Source: Caldilineaceae bacterium (lineage in GTDB: Bacteria; Chloroflexota; Anaerolineae; Caldilineales; Caldilineaceae). From it: 64,000 nucleotides of DNA. The notes below the pieces were generated by a model. It was not told where the DNA came from. It saw only the letters and a program-made list of their open reading frames with translations, and did no database searches. The stretch spans positions 1 to 64,000 of the forward strand of contig JACKBA010000008.1 in NCBI GenBank assembly GCA_020634815.1, read 5' to 3'. The translations under genes were made by a program, and so were the position numbers. Position 1 is the first letter of the stretch, and each line of letters opens with the position of its first letter. Shown one piece after another: positions 47,335 through 57,922 of the stretch.

Positions 47335-47352
47335 GGCGGCGTCACGGCCGCC
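47335..47352. terminator. Small hairpin between convergent genes
   Basis: GGCGGC (47335-47340) pairs with GCCGCC (47347-47352) around GTCACG, between the helicase and the convergent gene. There is no T-run, so it is a weak candidate. Confidence 0.35.
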
Positions 47353-47361
47353 GGATGGTAG

Positions 47362-48027
47362 CTAGCGGCGCTTGCTCAAAATCTCGCGCACGAGGGGATG
47401 GCCAAACTTGCCGAGCGACGCGACGACATCCCATGCTTCCTGGTCGGTGGTGCGCAGGTGATTGGGGTCGACGTAGAGTAGCGGCTGCGCCGGGTTGTCG
47501 GCGTCGCGCACTTCGTACATTTGCTGCAAGTCGTCCTGCTCTTCGCGGTAGGCAATGGGCGGCAGCCCCTCGACCTGGCGGTAGGTTTCGTGGCGGAAGG
47601 TACCGGCCTGGGGATTTTTGTAGAGATTGCAACGCAGGCGCCCCAAGATTGCGCCAAGTTCGATGGACCATTCGGCCATGGCTTCCAGATCGCTGCCCTC
47701 GCCCTGCAAGGCTCTGGCCAGCCGGCGGCGGTAGCCCTCGCGATAGCGAAAGAGACGGGCCTGGCTTTCGAGCGCGCCGCGCCCGAGTTGGAGCAACTGA
47801 TCCAGCGCGGCGTCGGATGACTGGCACAGCCCAACCCAGTAGCCTTCAAAGCCGGTGCCGTTGCTAAAGAACGGATTGCGACTCAGGCGCACGGTCTCCC
47901 AGGCAAGGTAGGAGCGGTCGAACTCGTGGGAGAGCTGCGAGACGAGCAGCCCATGATCGTCATGCAGGTGGTCGATCCACCACAACAGAGCATCGCCAAA
48001 GGGGACTTCACTTTCAACAGTTTTCAT
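47362..48027 (-). CDS. Hypothetical helical protein
   Basis: A 221-residue, mostly helical protein of unknown function. It is rich in Trp/Tyr/Leu and Glu/Arg, with no signal peptide, no recognised motif and no repeats. The C-terminal third (DPNHLRTTDQEAWDVVASLG) is acidic to basic. A good ribosome-binding site (AGGAAG, 5 nt before ATG 48027) supports the start. The neighbouring helicase is convergent; the next gene is divergent. Confidence 0.6.
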   Translation of the reverse strand: MKTVESEVPFGDALLWWIDHLHDDHGLLVSQLSHEFDRSYLAWETVRLSRNPFFSNGTGFEGYWVGLCQSSDAALDQLLQLGRGALESQARLFRYREGYRRRLARALQGEGSDLEAMAEWSIELGAILGRLRCNLYKNPQAGTFRHETYRQVEGLPPIAYREEQDDLQQMYEVRDADNPAQPLLYVDPNHLRTTDQEAWDVVASLGKFGHPLVREILSKRR

Positions 48028-48161
48028 AGCAACTTCCTCGATTGTCTACATTGATCTACATTATCGCGCTTCTTGTTGCCGGCGTCGCCCGACAAGCGCG
48101 GTAGATTTGTTGGCAGCTTGTTCCGGACTGGGCGGCTGTGACCCGATTCACAACCACCTAG

Positions 48162-48190
48162 TTGCGCGAGCAACAGGCAATCCATACAAT
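48162..48190 (+). promoter_or_regulatory. Candidate promoter of the membrane TPR gene
   Basis: TTGCGC (48162-48167) and TACAAT (48185-48190) lie 17 bp apart, in the divergent gap, 59 nt before the start at 48249. Confidence 0.45.
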
Positions 48191-48248
48191 GCACGGTACA
48201 CTTGATGGCGACAAAAGACTCCGCCATCCAAGAATCCTGGAAAGAACG

Positions 48249-49637
48249 ATGTTCAAGTGGTTTGCTGACGTATTTGATGTCACCCTGCTGGCGACGATCG
48301 GCCTCATCTTTTTCGCCACCCTGGTCGGCGCCTATGTGCGCGCCCGGCGGCGCGACCAGTGCCTGAAGGCCTTTATCGGCTACAACGTGACGGTAGAGTG
48401 CGCCGACGGCAAGATCATCTGGGGCAAGATGGACCTGGCGTCTACCGGCCTGGAGTTACGCTATGCGAACTCGGTGCGCGACGAGAATCATGTCGAGTCG
48501 AGCTACATCATGTATGCGGACGAGTTCGCCGGCATCCAGGCCATCTATCGCTATATCGACGAATTGGACGAGGAGCGACGCGAGCAGCGCCACAAGGACC
48601 TCGCCCAATCCCTGCATCCCAATGCCATACGCCGCACCGCGCGCAACCTGCGCAACTTCATCTCGCTGGCGTCGGAATCGCTGAGCGAGGTCATCGGGCT
48701 GATCATCGGCGGGCTGCGCAAGCCGGCCGGGCGCTACATCACGGACACGGGCGAGGCGCACCTGAAGTCGCTGGGCAGCACCGTCATCGGCCAGGTGGGC
48801 GGCGGCTACGACCCGCTGCTGGAGCGCTACATCGGCCAGAAGATGGTTTTCGAGATAGTCGAGGATGACGAAGTACACGAGCATGTTGGCGTCTTCAGCC
48901 AATATTCGCCTGACTTCTTCGAAATTCTCGACGTCGCGTTCCCACAGCGCAAGAGCGTGACGGTCGAGCACAACGGCGCCATCGCCTCCGACTATGTGGA
49001 CGCCATCTTTCAGCACGGCAAGCTCAGCGTCACCAACCGCAGCGACCAGATGTTGCTGCTTCAGTCGCTGAGTACGGGCGAAGAGGAGGAGAGCATCAAT
49101 GTTCTCATCGGTGGCGGCGAGCGCGTGGAACTCAAGCCCGACGGCGACTTCCAGGAGGCGCGGCTGAACTTCCGCGTCATCCGCGAGGTGGACATGATCG
49201 TGCCGCGCACGCGCTGCCTGGTGCGCCATCGCGCCGAGTACTATCGCGCCGAAGTGCTGCCCTCCATCATCTTCGACCTTGGCATCAAGCTGCGCGGCGC
49301 ATCCAAGGCGGACATACAGGAGCGACGCCTGCGCCGGGTACTGCAAAAGAACCCCTATGCGGTGCTGGCCATGGCCAATCTCGGCGCGCTGTTGATGCAG
49401 CAACAGGAGTACGAGGAGGCCCAGCAACTGCTGGACCGGGCGTGGACGATGCGCAATTCGCTGCCGGACAACGGCCGGCGCACGCGCCAGTTGCTGCTGG
49501 AGCTCAACCGGCGCCGCGCCAAAACGGGGCAGACCGCGCCGGCACAGCCTGCTATGACCCCGATGCAAAGTCAGGAGTTCACCGCGATTCTGACGGAGAC
49601 CCGGTACGAGCCGAGCAACGACCTGCCGCCCCATTGA
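48249..49637 (+). CDS. Membrane-anchored protein with C-terminal TPR-like repeats
   Basis: A 462-residue protein. One transmembrane helix lies near the N-terminus (LLATIGLIFFATLVGAYVRA). The central part contains beta-rich segments (YNVTVECADGKIIWGKMDLA, VTVEHNGAIASDYVDAIF) with no known motif. The end has a TPR-like pair (NPYAVLAMANLGALLMQQQ, YEEAQQLLDRAWTM). Start ATG 48249 is preceded by GGAAAG; an in-frame codon at 48162 lies in the promoter and is rejected. The gene may help assembly or sensing at the membrane, but that is a guess. Confidence 0.65.
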   Translation: MFKWFADVFDVTLLATIGLIFFATLVGAYVRARRRDQCLKAFIGYNVTVECADGKIIWGKMDLASTGLELRYANSVRDENHVESSYIMYADEFAGIQAIYRYIDELDEERREQRHKDLAQSLHPNAIRRTARNLRNFISLASESLSEVIGLIIGGLRKPAGRYITDTGEAHLKSLGSTVIGQVGGGYDPLLERYIGQKMVFEIVEDDEVHEHVGVFSQYSPDFFEILDVAFPQRKSVTVEHNGAIASDYVDAIFQHGKLSVTNRSDQMLLLQSLSTGEEEESINVLIGGGERVELKPDGDFQEARLNFRVIREVDMIVPRTRCLVRHRAEYYRAEVLPSIIFDLGIKLRGASKADIQERRLRRVLQKNPYAVLAMANLGALLMQQQEYEEAQQLLDRAWTMRNSLPDNGRRTRQLLLELNRRRAKTGQTAPAQPAMTPMQSQEFTAILTETRYEPSNDLPPH

Positions 49638-49774
49638 GAGGTCTCCCTTCAGGGCCGGTCGAGTTGGGCAAGTCACCGCGCGCATGGTAAGCTTTGTGAC
49701 CGTCCCGCAGAATCAATTTGAGTAGGGTACGGTCGGCGGTAACTCATGCCGCCCCGGAAGCAGAAGGAAATGCC

Positions 49775-51502
<1,728 letters not shown>

Positions 51503-51503
51503 T

Positions 51504-52712
51504 ATGCAGCAGATCGATTCCTTCAAGCGCGCAGCCGATGCCTTGCAGCCAAAGCTCGTCGCCTGGCGCCGTGACTTTCACATGCACCCGGAGCTTGGCT
51601 TCGAAGAAGTGCGTACCGCCGGCATCGTCGCCGACCACCTGCGCGGGCTGGGGCTGGAAGTCTCCACCGGCGTGGGCAAGACGGGCGTCGTCGCCATGGT
51701 CGAGCCGGACGCCGTGGCCGAGAACGCGCCCACCGTCATGCTGCGCTTCGACATGGATGCGCTGCCGATCCTGGAGGCAAACGACGTTCCCTACCGCTCG
51801 ACGGTGGACGGCGTCATGCACGCCTGCGGCCACGACGGGCACACGGCCGTCGGCATGGGCGTGGCGCAGGTGCTCACAGGCATCCGCAATGACCTGCCCG
51901 GCCGCGTCAAGCTGGTCTTCCAGCCGGCGGAGGAGGGGCTGGGCGGAGCGCAGGCGATGATCGCCGACGGCGCGCTGGAAGGCCCGAAGCCGGCCGCCGC
52001 CTTTGGGCTGCATCTGTGGAGCCGCATGCCCCTCGACCAGATCGTCGTGCAGGAAGGGCCGCTCATGGCCGGCGCCGACAAGATCCACCTGGTCGTGCAT
52101 GGCGTGGGCGGGCATGGCGCCATGCCGCATGAAACGGTTGACGCCGTGGTCGTCGCCAGCGAAATCGTGCTGGCGTGGCAGACGATCGTCTCGCGCACGG
52201 TCAGCCCCACGGAGCCGGCGGTGGTGACGGTCGGCTCGTTCCATGCCGGGTCAGCCGCCAACGTCATTGCCGGGCGGGCCGAGCTGAGCGGCTCCATCCG
52301 CTCCTTCAGCATCGAGACACGCGATCTGTTGGTGCGCCGTCTGCGCGAGATCGCCGAGGGTATCTGCGCGGCGCACAACGCGCGGTGCGAGTTCACCTTT
52401 ACCGCCGGTGTGCTGCCCACGATCAACTCGGCGGCGGGTGCGGCGCTCATGCGCGACGTCGCGGCGTCGCTTGTCGGCGCAGAGCAGGTCGGCACGATGA
52501 CGCCGGCCATGGTGGGCGAAGATATGTCGGAGTTCCTCATGCGCGCACCGGGCTGCTACGTGCTGGTCGGTGCGAACGACCCGGACGGGCCGCTCAACAG
52601 CCCGCACCACAGCCCGACCTTCGACTTCGACGAGCGCATGCTCTCCACCGGGGTGGCACTGTTGGCCGCCACCGCCGTGGAATATCTGCAACGCGAGGCG
52701 ACAGCCCAATGA
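51504..52712 (+). CDS. M20 family amidohydrolase
   Basis: A 402-residue zinc-dependent amidohydrolase (hippurate hydrolase/IAA-amino-acid hydrolase-like). Metal ligands are in the HACGHDGHT motif (near residue 106) and PAEEGLGGAQ (near 140), with further His residues in GVGGHGAMPHE and NSPHHSPTFD. It cleaves N-acyl amino acids or small peptides. It starts 1 nt after the AOR stop and overlaps the cupin gene by 4 nt, so all three are co-translated; possibly it releases a carboxylate from an amide whose aldehyde is handled by the AOR. Confidence 0.9.
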   Translation: MQQIDSFKRAADALQPKLVAWRRDFHMHPELGFEEVRTAGIVADHLRGLGLEVSTGVGKTGVVAMVEPDAVAENAPTVMLRFDMDALPILEANDVPYRSTVDGVMHACGHDGHTAVGMGVAQVLTGIRNDLPGRVKLVFQPAEEGLGGAQAMIADGALEGPKPAAAFGLHLWSRMPLDQIVVQEGPLMAGADKIHLVVHGVGGHGAMPHETVDAVVVASEIVLAWQTIVSRTVSPTEPAVVTVGSFHAGSAANVIAGRAELSGSIRSFSIETRDLLVRRLREIAEGICAAHNARCEFTFTAGVLPTINSAAGAALMRDVAASLVGAEQVGTMTPAMVGEDMSEFLMRAPGCYVLVGANDPDGPLNSPHHSPTFDFDERMLSTGVALLAATAVEYLQREATAQ

Positions 52713-53035
52713 CGACGACACCCTTCGTGCGCGTGATCGACTTTGCCCAGGAACGCGCAGACAAGGCCTTCAAGCACACCTTCCTGCAAAGCGATCGGCT
52801 GCTGGCCGGGCTCAACGTGCTGCGCCCCGGCCAGCAACAGAGCATCCACGACCACCCCGAACAGGACAAGTTCTACTACGTGGTGGAAGGGACGGGGCAG
52901 TTCACGGTAGGGGATGCGACGCAAGCCTGCGATGCGGGCATGATGATCCTGGCGCCCGCCGGCGTGCCCCACGGCGTGGCCAATGACGGTGACGAACGAC
53001 TGGTCTTCCTGACGGTCATCGCCCCGTTTGGCTAG
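52709..53035 (+). CDS. Small cupin protein
   Basis: A 108-residue single-domain cupin. The first motif holds HDHPEQDKFYYVVEG with two His and a Glu as metal ligands, and the second motif ends in PAGVPHGVANDG. Such proteins may be dioxygenases, isomerases or ligand sensors. It overlaps the amidohydrolase stop by 4 nt (ATGA at 52709). Role in the AOR operon unknown. Confidence 0.85.
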   Translation: MTTTPFVRVIDFAQERADKAFKHTFLQSDRLLAGLNVLRPGQQQSIHDHPEQDKFYYVVEGTGQFTVGDATQACDAGMMILAPAGVPHGVANDGDERLVFLTVIAPFG

Positions 53036-53367
53036 ACGCTACCGAAAGAGTTCCACCTTTACCCCGCAAAGTGCTCAAAGAGGCACAAAGAAGGCACCGG
53101 CGAGCCAAGGGCTGAAGGCATCGTTCGTACACCCCAATTACCTGCGGCGGCGCTCCCTCATGTCCCGGCGAATCAAGGCGGGTTCTGTAGCATTGCAGAG
53201 GTCCTGTCGTTTGCCACCGCCCTGCACAAATGTTACGATTTTGTCTCGCAAGCCATCATAGCTGCATAAGCCTGCGTCGGTGCTGACGGTTTGCAGCGAC
53301 GTTCCGCTTCGTCGAACGCGACGAGGCAAAGTCCCGTGACACCTTTGTGTGAAAGGAACCTGGTTCT
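53036..53367 (+). other. 332-bp intergenic region with repeat and candidate promoter
   Basis: A period-9 repeat block (CGCAAAGTG, CTCAAAGAG, GCACAAAGA) lies near 53064-53090. A candidate promoter is TTGCCA (53211-53216), 17 bp, TACGAT (53234-53239), in the right place for the desaturase. AAAGGA at 53351-53356 provides the ribosome-binding site of that gene. No other gene is seen. Confidence 0.5.
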
Positions 53368-54420
53368 ATGGACAACACCCAGCCCGAGCCAACAACGGCA
53401 GCGTACGACGGCTGGCGCGCGATCGTGGCGAAATACCAGCAGCCCGATGTGCGTAAGAGCACCTGGCAGATCGTCAACTCGTTTGGCGGCCTCTTTCTGT
53501 GTTGGGTGCTGATGTACTTCAGCTTGAACGTCAGCTACCTGCTGACCCTGCTCCTGTCGATCCCGGCGGCGGGCTTTGCGGTGCGCATTTTTATCATCCA
53601 GCATGACTGCGGGCACGGCTCGTTCTTCAAGTCGCGCAAGGCCAATGACACGGTCGGGGTCATGTGCAGCCTCATCACCATGACCGCCTACAAATACTGG
53701 CGCAAGACCCACGCGGTCCATCACGCCCATCACGCCGAGCTGGAGGAACGGGGCATCGGCGACGTGTGGACGATGACGGTCGACGAGTACCTGGCGGCGC
53801 CGTGGTGGAAGAAGAGCGCGTATCGCGTCTTCCGGCACCCGCTCTTCCTCTTCGGGGTTGCGCCGACGATCAACTTCCTGGTGATGGAGCGATTTCCCAT
53901 CGCCGTGCAGAAGGAATGGCACAACGGCGAACGCGAGTCGATCCTATGGACCAACTTCGCCATCCTGGGCATGTTCACCCTCTTCTCGCTCTGGATCGGG
54001 GTCGGCGCGGTGCTCGCCATCTTCCTGCCCACGGTGATCATCGCCGCTAGCGTCGGCACGTGGCTCTTTTATGTCCAGCACCAATTCGAGCGCACGTACT
54101 GGGAACACACGCCCGAGTGGGATTACACCCTGGCCGCCATGCACGGCAGTTCGTACTACAAGCTGCCCAAGTTGCTTCAGTGGTTCACGGGCAATATCGG
54201 CTTCCACCACATCCATCACCTGAGCCCGCGCATCCCGAACTACAATCTCGAGAAGTGCCACACCGAAAATCCGCTCATGCAGCGCGTCGTGCAGTTGACG
54301 CTGTGGAGCAGCTTCAAGACCGTCTCGTTTGCGCTGTGGGACGAGAAGCGCCGGCGGCTGGTGACGTTCCGCGAAGCGCTGCAGAGCCGCAACGCGCTGC
54401 CGGCCCAGAACGCAAGTTAA
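53368..54420 (+). CDS. Fatty acid desaturase
   Basis: A 350-residue membrane di-iron desaturase. The three His boxes are HDCGH (79-83), HAVHHAHH (115-122) and HHIHH (280-284), spaced as in acyl-lipid omega-6/delta-12-type desaturases. Hydrophobic stretches (LFLCWVLMYFSLNVSYLLTL and LWTNFAILGMFTLFSLWIGV) form the membrane helices. It introduces a double bond into membrane fatty acids; regiospecificity is unknown. It has its own candidate promoter and is followed by an ABC exporter 72 nt later. Confidence 0.9.
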   Translation: MDNTQPEPTTAAYDGWRAIVAKYQQPDVRKSTWQIVNSFGGLFLCWVLMYFSLNVSYLLTLLLSIPAAGFAVRIFIIQHDCGHGSFFKSRKANDTVGVMCSLITMTAYKYWRKTHAVHHAHHAELEERGIGDVWTMTVDEYLAAPWWKKSAYRVFRHPLFLFGVAPTINFLVMERFPIAVQKEWHNGERESILWTNFAILGMFTLFSLWIGVGAVLAIFLPTVIIAASVGTWLFYVQHQFERTYWEHTPEWDYTLAAMHGSSYYKLPKLLQWFTGNIGFHHIHHLSPRIPNYNLEKCHTENPLMQRVVQLTLWSSFKTVSFALWDEKRRRLVTFREALQSRNALPAQNAS

Positions 54421-54492
54421 ACCTGCCGGATTTCGCAGCCGGACAGTTCGCCCGCTCTGGAGCGAACTGTCCGCCACGATTGGCGACCCACC

Positions 54493-55275
54493 ATGCCAGC
54501 AATCGAAGCCAGCCAACTGACCCGTGTCTTTGACCAGAAAACCGCCGTCGACCACCTGGACCTCGCCGTCGACGAAGGCGAGTTCTTCGGCTTCCTTGGC
54601 CCCAACGGCGCCGGCAAGTCGACGACCATCAAAATGTTGGTGGGGCTGCTGCGGCCAACCTCCGGACAGGCGCGCATCGCCGGTCTCGACATCTGGCAGG
54701 AGCCGCTCAAAGCAAAACAACTCATCGGCGTGCTGCCCGAGGGGCTGAATCTCTACGAGCGGCTGACGGCGCGCGAGTACGTGCGCTTTGTAGGCGCGAT
54801 GTACGGTCTGCCGGACCGGGAAGCTGCGCGCCGCACCGACGAACTGCTCGACATTCTCGACCTGGAGAACGACGCCGACAAGATGGTGGTCGACTTCTCG
54901 CAGGGCATGCGCAAGAAAACGGCGCTGGCCGCGGCCATCATGCACACGCCGCGCGTGCTCTTCCTCGACGAACCCTTCGAGGGTGTCGATGCCATCTCCG
55001 GGCGCGCCATCCGCAATGTCTTGCAGAGGCTGCGCGAGCGCGGCACCACCATCTTCTTCTCCTCGCACATCATGGAGGTGGTTGAGCGCCTGTGCACGCG
55101 CATCGCCGTGATCACGCAGGGGCGGCTGGTGGCGCAGGGCACCATGGCCGAGCTGCGCGCGCTGGCACAGACCGGCGAAAGCGGCACACTGGAAGATGTC
55201 TTCCTGCGCACCGTCGGCGCCACCGACGAGCAGATCTTGGAGGAGACCCAGCGGGGCCTGTCATGGCTGGAATAG
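54493..55275 (+). CDS. ABC transporter ATP-binding protein
   Basis: A 260-residue ATPase. Walker A is GPNGAGKST at 36-44, the signature is DFSQGMRKK (around 136), Walker B is VLFLDEPFEGVD and the switch His lies in FFSSHIMEVVERL. It belongs to the ABC-2 (CcmA/NatA-like) exporter class. It overlaps the permease gene by 13 nt. Substrate unknown. Confidence 0.92.
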   Translation: MPAIEASQLTRVFDQKTAVDHLDLAVDEGEFFGFLGPNGAGKSTTIKMLVGLLRPTSGQARIAGLDIWQEPLKAKQLIGVLPEGLNLYERLTAREYVRFVGAMYGLPDREAARRTDELLDILDLENDADKMVVDFSQGMRKKTALAAAIMHTPRVLFLDEPFEGVDAISGRAIRNVLQRLRERGTTIFFSSHIMEVVERLCTRIAVITQGRLVAQGTMAELRALAQTGESGTLEDVFLRTVGATDEQILEETQRGLSWLE

Positions 55276-56948
55276 CCGGCGGCTTCTTCACCTTTTTTGG
55301 CCTGGATGCCGGCAAGCAGCGCGCGCTATTGGGGCTTCGCCTGCGCCTGATGCGCCGTCAGTTTCAGCGCGAGCCTGGGAAGATGGCCGGCTTTCTGACC
55401 TTCCTCATCTTCTTCGGCCCCCTCGTCATCGTCCTGGCCATAGTCAGCGCCTATGCCTACCAGGAACTGCCCGGCGTGTGGCCGGCGCAGGTCATGGGCA
55501 TCGTGCTCTGCCTGCTCTGGCTGGCATGGATCATCCTGCCGGTCTTTGCTTTCCGCACCAATGAAGGGCTCGACCTGGCGCGGCTGCTCATCTTCCCGCT
55601 CGGCCGGCGCGACCTGGTGGCGAGCGCGCTCATCGGCACGCTGCTGGATGGGCCAAGCTACGTGACGCTGCCCTTCTTCGTCGCCATGATCGTCGGCTGG
55701 ATCGCCACACCGGCGCTACTGCTCATCCTTCTCCCGGCCATCGTCATTGCCTATTGCATCATGATGGCGTCGGGCCAACTCGTGTTGACGACCAGTACGG
55801 GGCTGTTGCGCAGCCGCCGTTTCCGCGACCTGACGATCGTCCTGCTTTCGCTGCTTGGCTCCTCCTGTTACATCGTCAATCGCGGCATCGAGGCGTGGCT
55901 GCGGGCGGCCGACACCAGCGGGCTGGAAGGGCTTGAGCCGCTGCTGTACCTGCGCTGGCTGCCGCCGGGCGCGTGCGCGCAGGCTGTAGCGTCAGCCGGC
56001 ACCGGCGCCTGGGGTGAGGCGCTGCTCTGGCTGGGCTATGCCGGCGCATGGCTCGCCGTGTTGTTGTGGGCATGGTGGAAAGTGCTGGAACGCATGACCA
56101 CCGGCGCCTCGGCGTGGAATCTGCCGCTGCCCGAAGCGAAGAAGCCCAGCCGCCCGCGCACACGCCTGAGCGATCGCGTCGCCGCCCTCGGCTTTGGCTG
56201 GCTGCCGGCGCCGGCGCGTGCCAGCATGGTCAAAGAACTCAAGCTGATCTGGCGCGTTCCCCAGCGCCGCATCGGGCTGCTACAGAGCATCCTGGCGCCC
56301 TTCGTCCTGATCTTTGCCGTCTTCTTTGGCGACATGAGCGCGCTGCGCCGCCTGCCGGAATGGACGGCCATGGGGCTGCCGGCGATCATCCTCTTTGCCG
56401 CGTGGGGCTTGAGCAGCAACATGCTCGGCATGGAGAGTCGCGGCCTGGGCACGCTCATCCTGACACCGGCGCCACGCTGGCAGATCTTCGCCGGCAAGGG
56501 CATCGCCTACGGCCTCGTTGCGCTCATTCCCACGACCTTCTATGCCGCCATCCTGGGCTATACGGCGCGCAGCCCGCTGATCATCTTCGGCATGATCGCG
56601 GCGGCAGGCACGGCGCTCACCGTCATCGGCGTCAACATGATCGCCTGCATCTATATCACCTTCCCCTTCGACGAGAGTGTCACCACGCGCCAGCGGTCGG
56701 GCGGAAGCTGCGCGACCGGGCTGGCGCAGGTCATCCTGCTGCCCATTGCCATGGCGATTGCCGGGCTGCCGACGACGGTGCCCATGGCCGCCGGCATCTG
56801 GTTCAACGTACCCGCCCTCATCCCCATCGGCGCGTTCGCCGGCCTCACCTACGCCGCCATCCTCTTTGTGTGGGCGACACGCTATGCCGGTCGCCTGCTG
56901 ACAGCGCGCGAACCCGAAGTGCTCATGGCCGCCCGCCTGGAACGCTGA
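55263..56948 (+). CDS. ABC-2-type membrane permease
   Basis: A 561-residue integral membrane protein with about ten to twelve predicted helices (FLTFLIFFGPLVIVLAIVSA, LPFFVAMIVGWIATPALLLI, GIAYGLVALIPTTFYAAILG and others). It starts inside the ATPase gene (13-nt overlap), so the two are coupled. The large size and the duplicated helix bundles suggest a two-part ABC-2 permease. Transported substrate unknown; a lipid, antimicrobial or polymer export function is typical for the class. Confidence 0.85.
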   Translation: MAGIAGGFFTFFGLDAGKQRALLGLRLRLMRRQFQREPGKMAGFLTFLIFFGPLVIVLAIVSAYAYQELPGVWPAQVMGIVLCLLWLAWIILPVFAFRTNEGLDLARLLIFPLGRRDLVASALIGTLLDGPSYVTLPFFVAMIVGWIATPALLLILLPAIVIAYCIMMASGQLVLTTSTGLLRSRRFRDLTIVLLSLLGSSCYIVNRGIEAWLRAADTSGLEGLEPLLYLRWLPPGACAQAVASAGTGAWGEALLWLGYAGAWLAVLLWAWWKVLERMTTGASAWNLPLPEAKKPSRPRTRLSDRVAALGFGWLPAPARASMVKELKLIWRVPQRRIGLLQSILAPFVLIFAVFFGDMSALRRLPEWTAMGLPAIILFAAWGLSSNMLGMESRGLGTLILTPAPRWQIFAGKGIAYGLVALIPTTFYAAILGYTARSPLIIFGMIAAAGTALTVIGVNMIACIYITFPFDESVTTRQRSGGSCATGLAQVILLPIAMAIAGLPTTVPMAAGIWFNVPALIPIGAFAGLTYAAILFVWATRYAGRLLTAREPEVLMAARLER

Positions 56949-56990
56949 ACGCCTTTGCGAGCGCCTCCACCCCAAATCCGTAAAACAACG

Positions 56991-57020
56991 AAACGCAGAT
57001 CCGCCCGAATTCTTGCGTTT
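56991..57020 (+). terminator. Weak terminator after ABC operon
   Basis: AAACGCA (56991-56997) pairs with TGCGTTT (57014-57020) around a 16-nt loop and is followed by TT. It could end the ABC transcript before the regulator promoter. Confidence 0.4.
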
Positions 57021-57035
57021 TTGCACCCGGCAGAA

Positions 57036-57096
57036 TTGACGCTGCAAAGCTCTCATGCTACAATTCTTCTATCAATATGATTATTCGTAATAATCA
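57036..57096 (+). promoter_or_regulatory. Promoter and palindromic operator of the GntR-family gene
   Basis: TTGACG (57036-57041) and TACAAT (57059-57064) are exactly 17 bp apart, a strong sigma-70 promoter. Just after the expected start at about 57071 is the perfect palindrome TGATTATT-CGT-AATAATCA (57078-57096), a likely binding site for the GntR regulator itself. Confidence 0.75.
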
Positions 57097-57105
57097 GATC
57101 ATTAG

Positions 57106-57828
57106 ATGATTTTGACCAAGATCGACTCCGAATTTCTGCGTTATCTGCTCGCCGATGGCCACCTGCCCGGCGAGCGTTTGCCGTCACTGAGCGAACTCAG
57201 CGCAGCGACGGGGATGAGCATGGGCAAGTTGCGCGAGCAGTTCGAGATCGCGCGCACGCTGGGTCTTGTCGAGGCGAGCCCGCGGCGCGGGATCACGCGC
57301 ACGGAGTACAGTTTCCTGCCGGCCGTGCGGCTGAGCCTGCTGACGGCGCTGGCCATCGACGGTTCATACTTCGAGGCCTTCAGCGGGCTGCGCGTCCATC
57401 TGGAAACCGCGTACTGGGACGAGGCGGTCGCCCTGCTGATCGACGAGGACTTTGCCACGCTGCGCTCGTTAGTGGCGGCGGCCTGGCAGAAGTTGAGCGA
57501 ACCACGCATCCAGATTCCGTACCAGGAGCACCGCGAGCTGCACTTGACGATCTATCGCCGCCTCGACAACCCGTTTGTCGTGGGCCTGCTGGAAGCGTAC
57601 TGGGACGCGTACGAGGCGGTGGAGTTAAACACCTACGCCGATTACAGCTACCTGCAAGAGGTGTGGCGCTATCACGAGCGCATCGTGGAGGCGATCTGCC
57701 AGGGGCAGGTGGCGGAAGGCAAGCGGCTGCTTGTCGAGCATATGCAGTTGCTCAACGCGCGGGGCATCTCCCTGGAAATGCCTGTGCGCACCAACGGATC
57801 GGCACTGCCGGTAGCCCAGAATTTGTGA
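57106..57828 (+). CDS. GntR/FadR-family transcriptional regulator
   Basis: A 240-residue regulator. The N-terminal winged helix has GERLPSLSELSAATGMSMGK, then LREQFEIARTLGLVEASPRR, with a DNA-contacting Arg-rich turn. The C-terminal helical FCD domain (RELHLTIYRRLDNPFVVGLL, EVWRYHERIVEAICQGQVAE) has the His/Asp positions of ligand- or metal-binding FadR-like regulators. It sits between an ABC exporter and korAB; the promoter-operator upstream suggests autoregulation. The ATG at 57106 has no clear ribosome-binding site. Confidence 0.85.
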   Translation: MILTKIDSEFLRYLLADGHLPGERLPSLSELSAATGMSMGKLREQFEIARTLGLVEASPRRGITRTEYSFLPAVRLSLLTALAIDGSYFEAFSGLRVHLETAYWDEAVALLIDEDFATLRSLVAAAWQKLSEPRIQIPYQEHRELHLTIYRRLDNPFVVGLLEAYWDAYEAVELNTYADYSYLQEVWRYHERIVEAICQGQVAEGKRLLVEHMQLLNARGISLEMPVRTNGSALPVAQNL

Positions 57829-57831
57829 GCC

Positions 57832-57857
57832 AAACGGCGGCAGGTTAGCGCCGTTTT
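57832..57857 (+). terminator. Terminator after the regulator gene
   Basis: AAACGGCG (57832-57839) pairs with CGCCGTTT (57849-57856) around a 9-nt loop and is followed by TCTC. It separates the regulator from korA, either stopping most transcripts or acting as an attenuator. Confidence 0.6.
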
Positions 57858-57922
57858 CTCATAGCAGTACATGAACATTCGATTTTTCGTAGTCGAGTCA
57901 TCTCGTCCGGGAGAAAAAGGTA

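Noticed and set aside
45291..47345. Long minus-strand frame opposite the helicase
   Set aside because: Pure shadow of the helicase gene, with no domain.
45372..48027. Restriction or DISARM-like defence system
   Set aside because: There is one helicase but no methylase, nuclease or phospholipase partner nearby.
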